Source of the DNA: Sphagnum compactum
Taxonomy: Eukaryota > Bryophyta > Sphagnopsida > Sphagnales
Direction of reading: 5' to 3'
DNA: 64,000 nt
NCBI GenBank assembly: GCA_965153455.1
Contig: OZ234498.1
Span: forward strand, 18,228,001-18,292,000
Each line of letters starts with the position of its first letter. Position 1 is the first letter of the stretch. Below, in pieces: positions 50,801 to 61,338 of the stretch. The notes beneath the pieces were generated by a model. That model worked only from the letters and a program-made list of their open reading frames with translations. It ran no database searches and was not told the origin of the DNA. A program made the position numbers and the translations under genes.

Positions 50801-53800
50801 CAGCGACTTTGCTTTCAGGTAATTGTCATTCTGGTAGACTGTGACCTAGTCTTTCACATGAAGAGACAACCAAGGACTACTACCTGACCCATTCATCGAA
50901 TTAATATCATTTCCAGAGCTAGTCTTCTCCTTTCTTTAAGATGAAAATTGAGTTCACAAAAAACTTTGTTGCCCAGACAGATGCCCACTGCAAAAAATTT
51001 CAGGTTTTGAAATAGCATGCGGTGGTTACAAAAAGATGTGCACCTGACTTCATTCAAGTAATTGCAAACAAGAGGTGGTATTTGCTGCCTTCCTCTGTGG
51101 AGCTCTGGATTACACATGTTTCCCAAATCACGTGACAGAATGGACCGCAGAGAGAACAGCATGCAATTGATATCACCTTCAGTTCGTGACAATTGAAGCT
51201 CGCTGAGTTTACCCCGCACAAAGCTTTCATCATAAAAGGCACCCCCATCTGAATAACCTGCTGCCTCATCTCCCCTCTTAAGCATGCTTGCTGCATATGC
51301 CCATTCATCATATGTTACAGCTGTGGCTGCTGCTTTTTCCCAATATGCATGGCGGCAGGCCGATTCAACCTCCTCCTGTGACTCCAAAAGCTTTATCCTT
51401 CCTTGGATAGCCACAGCCAAAACAGTTGCAACAACCATGCCCACCATCATTAATCTAGGATCTACTACCATGAGACGGGCCCATGATAAAACCACCAGTA
51501 GTACAACCACAATCATTGCCACAACTTGCCTCCATTTTGCCAGGATGTGTATGTCTTCCACAGATGAACCAAATGGCTGTTTTTCCATGGACCTGGAAAA
51601 TGAAAGCAAGTCAGCATTCATGCATGACTTTTAAACCATTTTCAGTCAAACACAGCACCTGCATCATTCTTGCCTGAAAGTGCCAATACAAAATCTACTA
51701 AACTCTCCGCATCCCCACAAAACCCACTAAACATCAGCAAGAATTCCAAGTCACTGCTAATATAGCCAATAGTGTGCATGCTGCCTAAACCCTAAACCCA
51801 AGGAACCTGCCTTGTATTACCTTGTAGCCAAGAGTTGAAGCATGGCCCAACCAAGCATCCAACCCAAAACTTGACCAGCCATTGCTACAATCATGGATGT
51901 GGGTGATGGAACCACAATTGACCATGAAATGTGGGCTGCAGGTACTGCAATGATTAGTGCAGTCAGAATCACTGCACTCGGATCTGTCACCACAACCATA
52001 TCAACCAACCAAAGAAGTTTCTCTCAAATAGTAGTACCTCCACTTTTTTTGGAGCCATAATTCTCATTCATCACCAGTGGATATATTTCACCAGTCTGCA
52101 AATTGGAAGACTAGAACTAACAAGAGCTAGCTTGCAAAAGGGAGAACAAAAAGCTTCGTGGGTACTGTCAAATATAAGAACTATATTTGTGTGTGGAATT
52201 TAGGGTTTAGAGGTGAATTCTCACCACTGGGTGTTGTAGGTATTTGGGTGCCATTGAAGTTGACCTGAGCTGGTAAAGTTCGGACTGTTACAACAGAGCC
52301 ATTTGCATTGAAGTTCTTTGCAGCATATATGTGAAGTCCTCTGACACCATTTGGAAATGGCAATTGCATCCCAAGCACCTGTAACCCGTCCTTTCCCTGC
52401 TCACAACAATCCACGATCAGAGCCTCTCATAATTCGACAAACAAACTGGCACATACTGAATCCCTCAAACTAGAAACTACCAATGCAAGAGTTTTTAACT
52501 TCAAAAACAACTGTTTGAGCCCAATTGTTGGTTTGCAGTTTGCCAGGCAAGAAATGTATGTAACTTTGAAATCATTAGGAAAGGTTCTTGTTAAAGCTGC
52601 TGGAATGGCGTTCTCTATCTTGTTTAGCTCACATTCCTGCTTCCAATTGATGTTCTCTATCTTGTTTAGCTCACGTTCCTGCCAAATTGATGTTCTCTAT
52701 CTTTGTTGTCAATTAGGAAGCAGAAATGTGAGCTAAAAACATATTCTTCCAAATGCTTCATATATGTGAGAACAATAGATATGATGTGAATAGATGTGCT
52801 TGTAGGAAACCAGTTACTGGAGGTGCTCACCTTCTCGAACCATGATACATATATCAAACTAGCACTCTCATCAGGAGTGGAAGCTATGATCTTGCATCCT
52901 CCAAAGTGCTGACCTTTGATTTCTAGCAAACCTGCTGCAAAGGACAAAATACCCAGATTCCCATCATTTTCTGAAATGATGAAACTCCAAATCTGGCAAA
53001 GACATTTGCAAGCATATTCTAAGACATGTCAGGAAGACAACTCTTCTAATTATAGAACAACTAGAAACTCAAGAGTCTTTTGATCTCTCTTACATCACAT
53101 TGCAGCTGGGAACATTGGTGGCTCCATCATTAAGTATCTACCTACTCACTCAGTGGTCCCTTGGTTTTGTGATTGTACCAGAAAGTTGTGTAGCACTGGC
53201 AATGAAAGGCATATCGATGCCTTGGAGCTTGAGGAGCTCAATTCGTTGCCCTGTGAAAAATAATCCAAGGGAAACAAGCTTAGGGTGTAGGGAGGGGGGG
53301 GAAAAAAAGACAAAAAAGCTTGCTTGATCCCATGCAAGCTTTCTTTGATCCTTTTGTTCATTCCACAACTGCAGAAATTGTCTTGCCACAACCTGACAAA
53401 GTACTCCTCTGCCCGCTGTCAGGTTCTAGGGTATAGGGTTTGCTAAGATGTTTGTTGATAGCAACTCTCAATGTCATCACACAAATGTGGATTGATCTGG
53501 GTATGCATTTTTGCTTACCAGGAAAGCTCATGAAGATCCCCCATGTACCCAGCTGCAATGTACAGTGCGAATCAAATGCGACTGCCTCCCTGAACAGTGT
53601 CTCTGCATCATCCAACAAATACTCATGTGTCCAGACTTTGGTCTGCAGGACTGTGGTGGAGTCCCTGAAACATTCGACTCGAGGGTTCGCCCTGAACAGC
53701 TTCTCCAATCTTTCCACCATTTGTACCCTATTCTCCTTTGAAAGTGGACTCCAAAATGACAACACCAAGAGACAGGAAAAAAGCTTCCCCATTGGAAGAA

Positions 53801-54572
53801 GAACAGAAGATGGGTGGTTGTTGCCATCATTATGTTCCACAACAAATTCTTCAAACATAAACCCTGATGATTCCTCCTCATCTAACTCACTTGCTAGAAG
53901 AGCTGCTGGAAAATCCAAGTTCAAGTATGGAATTGTTGGTGAAGAAGGATCAACAATTCTTGGTACAAAAGCATGTGGCAAGTCTTCTTGTTCTACTACA
54001 TTTGCTGCGGCCACAGAATCCCTCCTCCTCTCCTCCTCCTCCTCACCATGCTCCCGCATGGTCCCTAATCTTCTAGCATCCAAGTCTGCTGCTGCAAAAG
54101 AAGAAACATTCTGATTCTCTTCCATTTCTCCATTGCCACTCTCCTCTGGTAAAACCCTTGACAATCTGTTCCTCCAATTCAGCTCCAGCTCTGTCAATCT
54201 GGCATCAAGCTCAGCATCTTTCTGGGTGACAGCAAAATCAGCAGCATCATCAGCAGCAGCATCAGCAACATCATGATCATCATCACCATGATCATCCCCT
54301 GATGCTTGCTTGCTTGTTCTTCTTCCTGTGATGGCAAACCCTAGTTTCTTCTCTGCAATATTGATGAGAGGTAAGAACCCCAGTCCTTCCAAGACAAACT
54401 GCACACTCTGACTACTCCAGTACAAGAATTGCAGCCCATATCTGTGAACCCCATACACCAGAAACAGATGATAGATTCCTGTCACCACATTGGAGAAGAA
54501 AGTGTTGTTGTAATCCAGCTGCTTGTTGGCAACAACAACAACAGCAGCAATCCCTCCTCCTCCTCCTGCCAT
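47871..54572 (-). CDS. Fusion candidate: unknown N-terminal module plus catalytically degenerate SDP1-like patatin protein
   Basis: Proposed minus-strand exons: 54572-53519, 53250-53179, 52934-52831, 52396-52225, 51983-51821, 51592-51044, 50741-50108, 49753-49577, 49188-49045, 48887-47871. All phases agree, giving 1361 residues. Residues 1 to about 467 have a hydrophobic start, an acidic Asp/Ala- and Glu-rich stretch and a conserved-looking region (VWTHEYLLDDAETLFREAV, CKIIASTPDESASLIYVSWF) that I do not recognise. About 470-590 contains several membrane helices. From TYDEWAYAASML on it follows the plant oil-body lipase SDP1: LGNMCNPELHRGR, LVEHQLLPSII, YLTSPNVVIWSA, LKELFNVNNFVISQA, EMEVKHRC, WEGDINIVMP, TWAKLSAI, then an acidic tail. 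The nucleophile motif GxSxG reads GANIG (Asn773) and the catalytic DG reads Gln925-Ala926; the oxyanion GG is also changed. The alternative is two genes, split between 52181 (stop if exon 4 is read through) and an ATG at 51999. Confidence 0.72.
50537..50539 (-). other. Codon replacing the patatin nucleophile serine
   Basis: On the gene strand the codon is AAC (Asn) inside GGTGCCAACATTGGA, at the place where SDP1 has the catalytic Ser of GSSVG. Flanking residues (LLPSIIM before, AIVAS after) align without gaps, so this is a substitution and not a misalignment. Confidence 0.85.
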
Positions 54573-55204
54573 ATCCTCAATTCACTTGATTCCCAAACCA
54601 AGCTGAAAAATCCCTCAACATCTCCCCCTGTGTGTCTGTGTGTCTATGTGTATACCTATCTCTCTCTTAACAAAAGTTGCAGAGACGCCCAAGAGAGCAA
54701 ATGGGTGTGGTGGATCATCACACCTCTCTCTCTCTTTCTCAGAAGTGATGAGAACTGCCTGAATCAGGAGCACAAAAGCTTGAAGAAGAGGAGCTGCAAG
54801 AAAACCAGAAAGGGTTCAACAAAATGGAAAGAACGAAAGAAACAAGGATTGTCGCAAGAGGATATGTATGGTGGGTGTGCAGAAGAGGAGGAGGAGGAGG
54901 ATGGATGCAGCAGCACTGGATCATCTGCTGCAATGGCTATCTGCCTACATGGTGGTGGGCATTGGAGGAGAGAAAGAGAAAAACACTTTGCAAGAGAAAA
55001 ATACAGAAGAAGAGGAGATAGATGCTTGAGAGCTGCTTCCAAAGACAACAACTCTGGGCAAAGCTTCTTCTTCTGTTTTCTTCTTTATTCTTTCTTCTTC
55101 ACTACTGCTGCCAGAGAATGAAAACTAGGTTTTTCTGGCAGTGGCAAGAAGGGTGGGTAGTGGGTCTTTGAGTGTTTTGTGTATGCTGCTGTATCGGCAC
55201 TTCT
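54573..55204. promoter_or_regulatory. Leader/promoter region of the fusion gene
   Basis: CT-rich and TGTGTG-type tracts directly upstream of the ATG on the minus strand are consistent with a 5' UTR. Low-complexity Glu/Arg/Ser-type open frames on both strands (for example 54429-55121 plus) have no family signs. Confidence 0.35.
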
Positions 55205-56125
55205 AGGACAATATTCTTGAGCTTCTGATCTCCTCTTCTTCTTCTTCTTCTTGTGTGTTCCCTGGAAACTCAATTGGAAGCAGATAAAGACTTCCTTGTG
55301 AAGCTCTTCCAGGAAAAAATTCTTGAGCTTCTGAGCTTCTTCTTCTTCGTTTGTGTGTGCGTGTGTGTTTTGGGCAACAATTTAGATGGGTCGGTCTCTC
55401 AGAACACACTGCTTTTGGCAACATCTTTGCTCTGGAAATTCAGATAATTTATTTACAGTTTTCTGGAGTTGATCAGTATCAAACAAGCTTTGCCAAAACC
55501 ATCAATTTTTCCAAACAGTTGAAATCTCTTGGATGTCTTCAACAAATTACAGTAAACAAAAAACCCAGCATTTTTCAAGCAGTCAAAGTCTCTCGGATGC
55601 TCAACCAAAAAACATTAACAACAGCAACGACAACAACGACAAATTTGCTGAGCTTTTGCAACAACTTACACTGAACAAAAAGCATCATCTTGTAACAGCC
55701 AAAAGACTTTTGGATGCTTCAAAAACCTACGACAAATTGCTACAACAAAATTACAACAAATGGTTACAAAATCATCATTTTGCAACAAACTACTACAAAC
55801 AATAAACCGTCATTTTGAAACAGTTAGACTTTGGCTCTGGATGCTTCAAAAAATGACAACAACAACAAATTTTCTGAGTTTTTTTGCAACAAATTAAGAA
55901 AAACAAAAGCATCGATTTGCAACAAATTACAAGAAACAAAGACATCATTTTGCAACAATCAAAGGCTCTTGGATGCTGCAAAAAATTACAACAACAACAA
56001 CAACAAATTGCTGAGTTTTTTGCAACAATTAACAACAAACCAAACAAAAAGCATCATGATCTTGCAACAGTCAAAAGGCTCTTGGAAATCATAATAAAAA
56101 AACAACAGCAAATTGTTGACTGAGT
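55205..56125. repeat. Degenerate tandem-repeat region rich in CAACAA and TTGGATGCT
   Basis: Repeated blocks of the form GCAACA..CAAAAG(G/A)CTCTTGGATGCT(G/T)C(A/T)AAAA(A/C)..ACAACAACAA..AAATTGCTGAG..TTTTTGCAACAA recur every roughly 100-140 bp from about 55,490 to 56,115, with drifted copies. Before that, ATTCTTGAGCTTCTGA followed by a TTC run occurs twice (about 55211 and 55318). Asn/Gln/Lys-rich open frames on the plus strand follow the repeats and are not believed to be genes. Confidence 0.65.
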
Positions 56126-56237
56126 TTTCTTTGCAACAAATTCCAAGTCAGAGAAGTATTAGGATTGATTTTGCCGTGTTACTTGTGTTTTGCATCTAAT
56201 TGAATTTCTCCCAGGATTAATCCATACACATTTGACT

Positions 56238-56339
56238 TAATTTCCGGGTGCTGCTGAGACAACCCATTTTGCTTCATTTCTGGGTGTTGCTGAGACAACC
56301 CATTTGCTAGATTTCTGGGGTGCTGCTGAGACAACCCAT
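56238..56339. repeat. Three-copy ~40-bp repeat with GCTGAGACAACCCAT
   Basis: The block TTTC(T/C)GGG(T/G)(T/G)(G/C)(T/C)GCTGAGACAACCCAT occurs three times in 100 bp, ending at about 56268, 56304 and 56339. Confidence 0.75.
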
Positions 56340-56920
56340 GCCTTTTTGTTTCATGAAGGGAAAGTGAAAGTTTCCAGTGGCAAAGAACAAGGCAGATGGT
56401 TGGCTTTGCACTCAAAGAAAACCAATTTTTTTTCTAAGAGTTATGAAGAAGCTGCATTTTTAATATATTTCTTTATTTCCAAAGGTCTGGAAACTAGCAA
56501 GGAGTTCCTCTGTAGTTAGAGTGAGATTAAGATTTACTTTTGAGTTGTAGAGCTTTGTGGGTCGAGGATGAGTGTGGACATGCAAGGCAAACAAAGACTT
56601 GGGAATTTCAGCTTTGAAATTAATTACATGTGTGTCCAGAGCAGGGATGATGTTAATCACAAGTCCTCCATCACACTTGGAATTGAAGGCATGGGACAAA
56701 GTCTCTCTTAAGGTACATTAGAAACTCCTTATTCCCCGGCTTTCTCCTCGAAGGTCTGCAGACAGAAATTGGGAAACATAACAAAAGCAATGCACATATA
56801 TGATGAACCCAGGCAAAGAACCTGCATATCTCTAGTGGCATTGTCATGCTTGGAGGATCAATTTCTTGTTTGGAGAATTGAGAATTGAGAATCTGTGTTT
56901 TGCTTGCTTTTGGGTCATCA

Positions 56921-57115
56921 GGGTTTAGGGTTTATGTTGTATGGAATTTGAACATAGAGTGTTTGAACTTTGGATTGTGTATGATGGGTTTAGGGTTTAT
57001 GTTGTATGGATTTTGAACATAGAGTGTTTGAACTTTGGATTGTGTATGATGGGTTTAGGGTTTATGTTGTATGGATTTTGAACATAGAGTGTTTGAACTT
57101 TGGATTGTGTATGAT
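56921..57115. repeat. 65-bp tandem repeat, three near-identical copies
   Basis: Copies at 56921-56985, 56986-57050 and 57051-57115 each begin GGGTTTAGGGTTTATGTTGT and end GGATTGTGTATGAT; I see one base difference between copy 1 and the others. Each unit starts with a telomere-like TTTAGGGTTT. The high identity points to recent expansion. Confidence 0.95.
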
Positions 57116-57605
57116 GGGTTTTGAGGGGTTGCATAGGTCTAGAAGGTTTTGTAAGGGAGCTTGTTGTTGAATTGTGAAAAAGGTAGGCAACATTCGAGAT
57201 GGATCTTGAGGGCTTCATAAGGAGTCAATATGGATTAAAAAACAAGCAAATTGAAGCACAAATAACATGTGTGATGAGGAAACAACACATCAAAGCAAAA
57301 ATAAAATGGTGAAGTACAACAAACATCTTTCAATGTTTGATTTTGCAATTTTGTAGTTCATTGTGCTCAAATTCTTGATTCGTGTGTGCATGTTTCATAT
57401 CTTGGAGGTGTTTCTTGTATACACATTGTGGTCAATCTGATAATTGCATTCTCATTTCTTCCCAAATGGGGAGGCCGGGGCCGGGCCGCTTGAAGTGAAT
57501 TGTGTTCTTTTGAGCCTCTTCTTGAACCTTGGAGGATGGGGGAACTTTCTAAAGGTTAAGATTTTAAATAATTTGTGTACTCACAATTTAGTGTAGTTGT
57601 CATTA

Positions 57606-57989
57606 GAGCATCTCCAGTGGTGCTCAATATGCAACCCAGCAAAAAATTATTTTTTACATCCAAATTTAGTTATTAACTTTTTTTCAACCCCCCACCCATA
57701 AAACTGAAAGCTGGGACAGCAAATAGATGGGGGACTACTAATAGCAAACCACCTGGACCAATCATTATGATGGGCCAATCAAAAACAGTGAGCAGCAGTC
57801 AGATCATATTTGCTACACGCTTTTCTGCAGGTTCACGAAATTGCTGTGTGCCTTGTACCAGCCACTGCAAACTGTACAATTATGCTGAGCCAAAATCATT
57901 TTCCTGAGGCAAACCGGCATATTTTGAATTTTCTTTTCTTCATCCAATTTTACTATCCAGGATCACATACTGAGCACCACTGGAGATGC
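57606..57989. mobile_element. MITE copy 3, complete, with GAGCATCTCCAGTGGTGCTCA ends
   Basis: The left end GAGCATCTCCAGTGGTGCTC (57606) and the right end TGAGCACCACTGGAGATGC (to 57989) are inverted repeats of about 19 bp. The interior shares long blocks with the copies at 13850 and 46437. The family resembles the widespread plant MITEs with GAGCATCTCC ends. The target duplication is not clear. Confidence 0.8.
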
Positions 57990-59085
57990 TTCTAGGAATG
58001 TCTACCAAGTGTTACAGTGAATTGAATTCACTAGAAAGTTCAATTTTTGAATCGACAGTTTTGGTTCCTACAATTCTGATTCTCTGAAAGTTTTGAAAGA
58101 ACCAGAAGTGGCGATTCTCTGATTCTGGAATGTTTAAAGAACTGGAGCCCGTGGTTCTCCTTAAAAATCTGAAGAACCATAAACAACACTGGCTTGAACT
58201 TGCCATAAGGGGGCCGAGCCATACTACTTGAGCCCACACTTGTTAACATTCCAATTTCATGTTAATATATTGGATCAATTGCAAGTTCAGTACATATTTG
58301 GGAAGTTAATGGAATTGTTTCTTATGTTTTTTATTAACTTGTTACTGGCAGGGTTTTTGTTTTTGAACTTTGAATTTTGTGAGGTAGGTGAACTGGCAAC
58401 CATCTGCCAAATTTTGGCTATTGGAACATATATTGGTGACATTTATTTTGGCAACATGCTAGAACCTACAGTCAAAACCTGGCAATCTCAGACCTTTTTT
58501 TTGCCTTGAAATATGGTGACTTTGGGCCATTTCCCCAATTGTTGAAAATGGATTAAAAATGAGAAAGTTATAGCCCCCCAAAAGTAAAAGACATTAAGAA
58601 CTCAAAAAACCAAATCACTGAACACTCAAAAATAAAATAAAATGTTACTTTGTTGCTATTAGAGTTCATCTGAACACTCAAAATAAAATAAAATATGTTT
58701 ACTTTGTTGTTATTAGAGTTCAAAGATGATTTGTAAAACTTCAAGTGATGTTCTTATAGCACTTTAAATGGTTTAAAATGAATAAAAAATTAAAAAAATT
58801 ATGAGATTTCAAAGTAGTAAAGGTTCAAAGAGAGGGAAAAAAAAAGAAAAAAAAAAAAGACAGGCGTTTTGTAAGTTGGAAAGGTTATTTTTTCTTCTTG
58901 CTAATTTTTCATTACTCATTTTCCTGTGCACTTCAAAGATGATATTTAGAGCTTGATGTAAACGCTCCCATAACATTTTAAATTGCTCAAAATGAAATCA
59001 CATATGATGAAGATATAAATAAGTGTTCGGTGGTCATAGGAAGCCTTTCGGTGATGGGCCGGTCTACCCAAATAGCTCGTTGTTG
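57990..59085. other. Intergenic sequence, no gene recognised
   Basis: AT-rich with a short duplicated block: GAACACTCAAAA(T)AAAATAAAAT..TTACTTTGTTG(C/T)TATTAGAGTTCA at about 58,620-58,670 and 58,673-58,722. No coding region is supported. Confidence 0.45.
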
Positions 59086-59216
59086 TTGCAATTGGTTTAG
59101 GGTTCAGGGTTTAAGGTTTTAGGGTTTAGGGTAGTTGCAATTGGTTTAGGGTTCAGGGTTTAGGGTTTTAGGGTTTAGGGTAGTTGCAATTAGGGTTTAG
59201 GGTTTAGGGTAGTTTT
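59086..59216. repeat. Interstitial telomere-like repeats (TTTAGGG variants)
   Basis: GTTGCAATTGGTTTAGGGTTCAGGGTTTA(A/G)GGTTTTAGGGTTTAGGGTA is present as two full tandem copies and one shortened copy. The sequence is a mix of perfect TTTAGGG and TTCAGGG/TTTTAGGG variants, with GTTGCAATT between blocks. Confidence 0.85.
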
Positions 59217-59640
59217 TGGTAACCATTTCTTCTGAGGTGTTGTCTGTAACAGTAGCAGCAGTAGTAGTTGTACACTTAGCAGCGGGTCCAGATTTTGTTT
59301 GCTGGTTGAGGTGTGTTTTTTTCTCAGTTTTGGGTGCTGGACAATTGGGATAGATTGAGTGTTTTGAGCTGAGATTTTGTTTTTTTCTGTTGTTGTTGTT
59401 GTTGTTGTTGTTGTTGCAGAAACATGGTGTTGAAGGTTGGGTTGCATTGTGAAGGTTGTGTTGCCAAAAGTGAGGTGCTATTTGTCAAGATTGAATGGTA
59501 GGCCAAAGTTTGGTGATACTAGAGTAGTAGAATTACTCCCACAATAAGAGTACCTAGCCCAACTACAATTGAAGGACTTTTGGAAGTCAATGAGGCGTGA
59601 GCTTGCTCCATCGCTCATGCTCAATGGCAGAAGTGAGTAA
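59217..59640. other. Intergenic sequence with (GTT)n tract
   Basis: A (TTG)n microsatellite lies at about 59389-59415. No gene seen. Confidence 0.4.
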
Positions 59641-60864
59641 TAGGGCCCTTTGCTTGTGTTTCTGGTGAGGTTGCCAAGAGAACTTTTGTGTGCATGGCTA
59701 TGGCAAACTCAAATTTCGGGTCAGTTTCTTTTATCTGGGCAGTTTGATGCAGGATCGGACAATTCTTCTGTGACGGAGAAGTCGAAGGGAGCCGTCGCTC
59801 TCCGATCGTTCTCTCAGAGCTTGATGAACACGGGGAATTTGCAGAGTCGGGGAATTGGGGGGGAGGTTTGTAGATATTGGAGGCCGTCATGGCGCATCCG
59901 AGATCGCAAGATCCCCGCAATTCTACACTCTCGCTTTCTCTGGTCGTCTTGACAAAGAGAACGACGGATCGGCATCACGAGGGCTATGGCTCACAAACTC
60001 TTCCGGGATCGGGTTGCTATGAGGGCGCAAAAGGTGATGCTTCCATGTTCTTCGACGGTTTCGTCTCTCAGCGGACGCTGACGACGACGGCTGCTGCAGA
60101 AAGCGACATTCTGACGATCTGCTGCGACAAGGCTACCCGGATGTTTCTCTTCAAGAGATTGGCAACGCATCGGTGAAAGTTTTGTCACCTGTTGTTGCGA
60201 TCTCTTCTTCGACACTCTAGGGGTTGTCTGCAGGGGTGACTCCAGAAAGGCAGCGCTCAACAGAGCAGATCCATGACCAGGAAGCGAGATCATCATTTGT
60301 CATGCCCCCATCGTGGGGAAGAGAGCCATCTTCATGAATAGTTCTGGACTGTCACTCTCTTGACTCCAGGCTTTTTTTAGATCTCATTTGCAGAAGAAGC
60401 TGGTGCGGTGGCGGCCAGGAAGTTGACGACAGTCGAATGGGGTGGTCTTTCATTTTGCTTCTTTCAATGAAGGACACATTTCAACGCCACAACTCAAGGA
60501 GCGGAGCGCTTGCTAACACACTCGATTAGGGTGTAGTTCCCTGGCATTAATGTTCAGTTTCGTAGTGTGGAAGATCTCACGGCCTTAGCCAGCAAGATCG
60601 GTGAGGAGGTTTTGGAGGTGGAAAGCTTTGAATCGTGTGTGAAGCGCCAGGCGGGACCAATGGTTACAGTAGAAGTCGCAGATGTTTCAAAGGCTGCCTG
60701 GAAGTATCTTACTGCCATCCTTCGATTTGAAGGACCCACTAGACACTGTGATTTCTCAATGAATTTTGTATTCCGGATTGCCGAACCAGTGTAGGAAGTG
60801 TCGAAGATTCAGTCACTTCGCGAAGAAATGCCCTTCTCTGCAACTTCCAGCCAGGGAAGGCTAA
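59641..60864 (+). pseudogene. Decayed LINE-type retrotransposon ORF1 region with CCHC zinc knuckle
   Basis: A GC-richer block than its surroundings. Near its end it encodes GLPNQCRKCRRFSHFAKKCP (Cys codons from 60790, last Cys 60829-60831), a C-x2-C-x4-H-x4-C zinc knuckle. Upstream, in another frame (60567-60794), is a segment (EDLTALASKIGEEVLEVESF, GPMVTVEVADVSKAAWKYL) with the flavour of plant LINE ORF1/DUF4283 regions. The frames do not join without a shift and no reverse transcriptase follows, so it is a remnant. Assignment to a LINE rests on the knuckle and context; a host zinc-knuckle gene relic is the alternative. Confidence 0.5.
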
Positions 60865-60885
60865 GTGCAGACTCACATGTGCAAT

Positions 60886-61338
60886 GAGATTTCTAATTTT
60901 TTGTCATTGGCTGAGGATCTTGACTTTCCAGCCAAACTGAAGATGACATGTGAGCAATTCATCATGTCTGTGACAAATGTTGCAATTGAGCCAATACTTT
61001 CCTTCATCACAAGGTACGAGCCATAAAAGTTGCAGTGCAGAATAGAAGTCTAGTTACTGAGGGATCTACAGCTTTGAAAGAGCAAGCTTTTCCAACACCT
61101 GACAAGGTTGCAGAAATGGTGACAACAGTCAAAGAGGCAAAAAAGGTTCAATTGCCTGAGGTGGTTAAAAAGATGGAACTCTATTTACAAAACCAGTTCA
61201 CTTGTTCAATTTTTTTCAAGCCAATTAAGTCAAATATTTTTGGAAGCACATGGGCAAGTGCTTGCCTTGGTGGGGTCTGAGTATACACCTGAAGAAGCTG
61301 CACAGATCAAGATCGCAAACCTTTCTGACCTTTGCTGA
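60886..61338 (+). pseudogene. COG3: Broken fragment of COG complex subunit 3
   Basis: Three stretches in three frames resemble the C-terminal part of plant COG3, a subunit of the Golgi tethering complex: LKMTCEQFIMSVTNVAIEPI (from 60886), RAIKVAVQNRS and ALKEQAFPTPDKVAEMVTTV to LYLQNQ..FFKPIKSNI (61020-61240), then LEAHGQVLALVGSEYTPEEA (to a TGA at 61336-61338). One frame change is at about 61010 (ITR/KVRAIK) and another at about 61230 (SNIF/LEAH). There is no start, no upstream COG3 exons and no intron seen. It is therefore a non-functional partial copy, possibly a retrocopy or a fragment carried by a mobile element. Confidence 0.68.

Noticed and set aside
54429-55121. 230-residue plus-strand open frame
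   Set aside because: Antisense to the first exon and leader of the fusion gene; simple-sequence composition and no family signs.
55533-55805. Asn/Gln/Lys-rich open frame resembling a repetitive protein
   Set aside because: It follows the degenerate repeat units and similar frames appear on other phases; no start or splice context.
59877-60176. GC-rich open frames as a host gene
   Set aside because: No conserved motif, frames overlap and break; better explained as the 5' part of the retroelement remnant.
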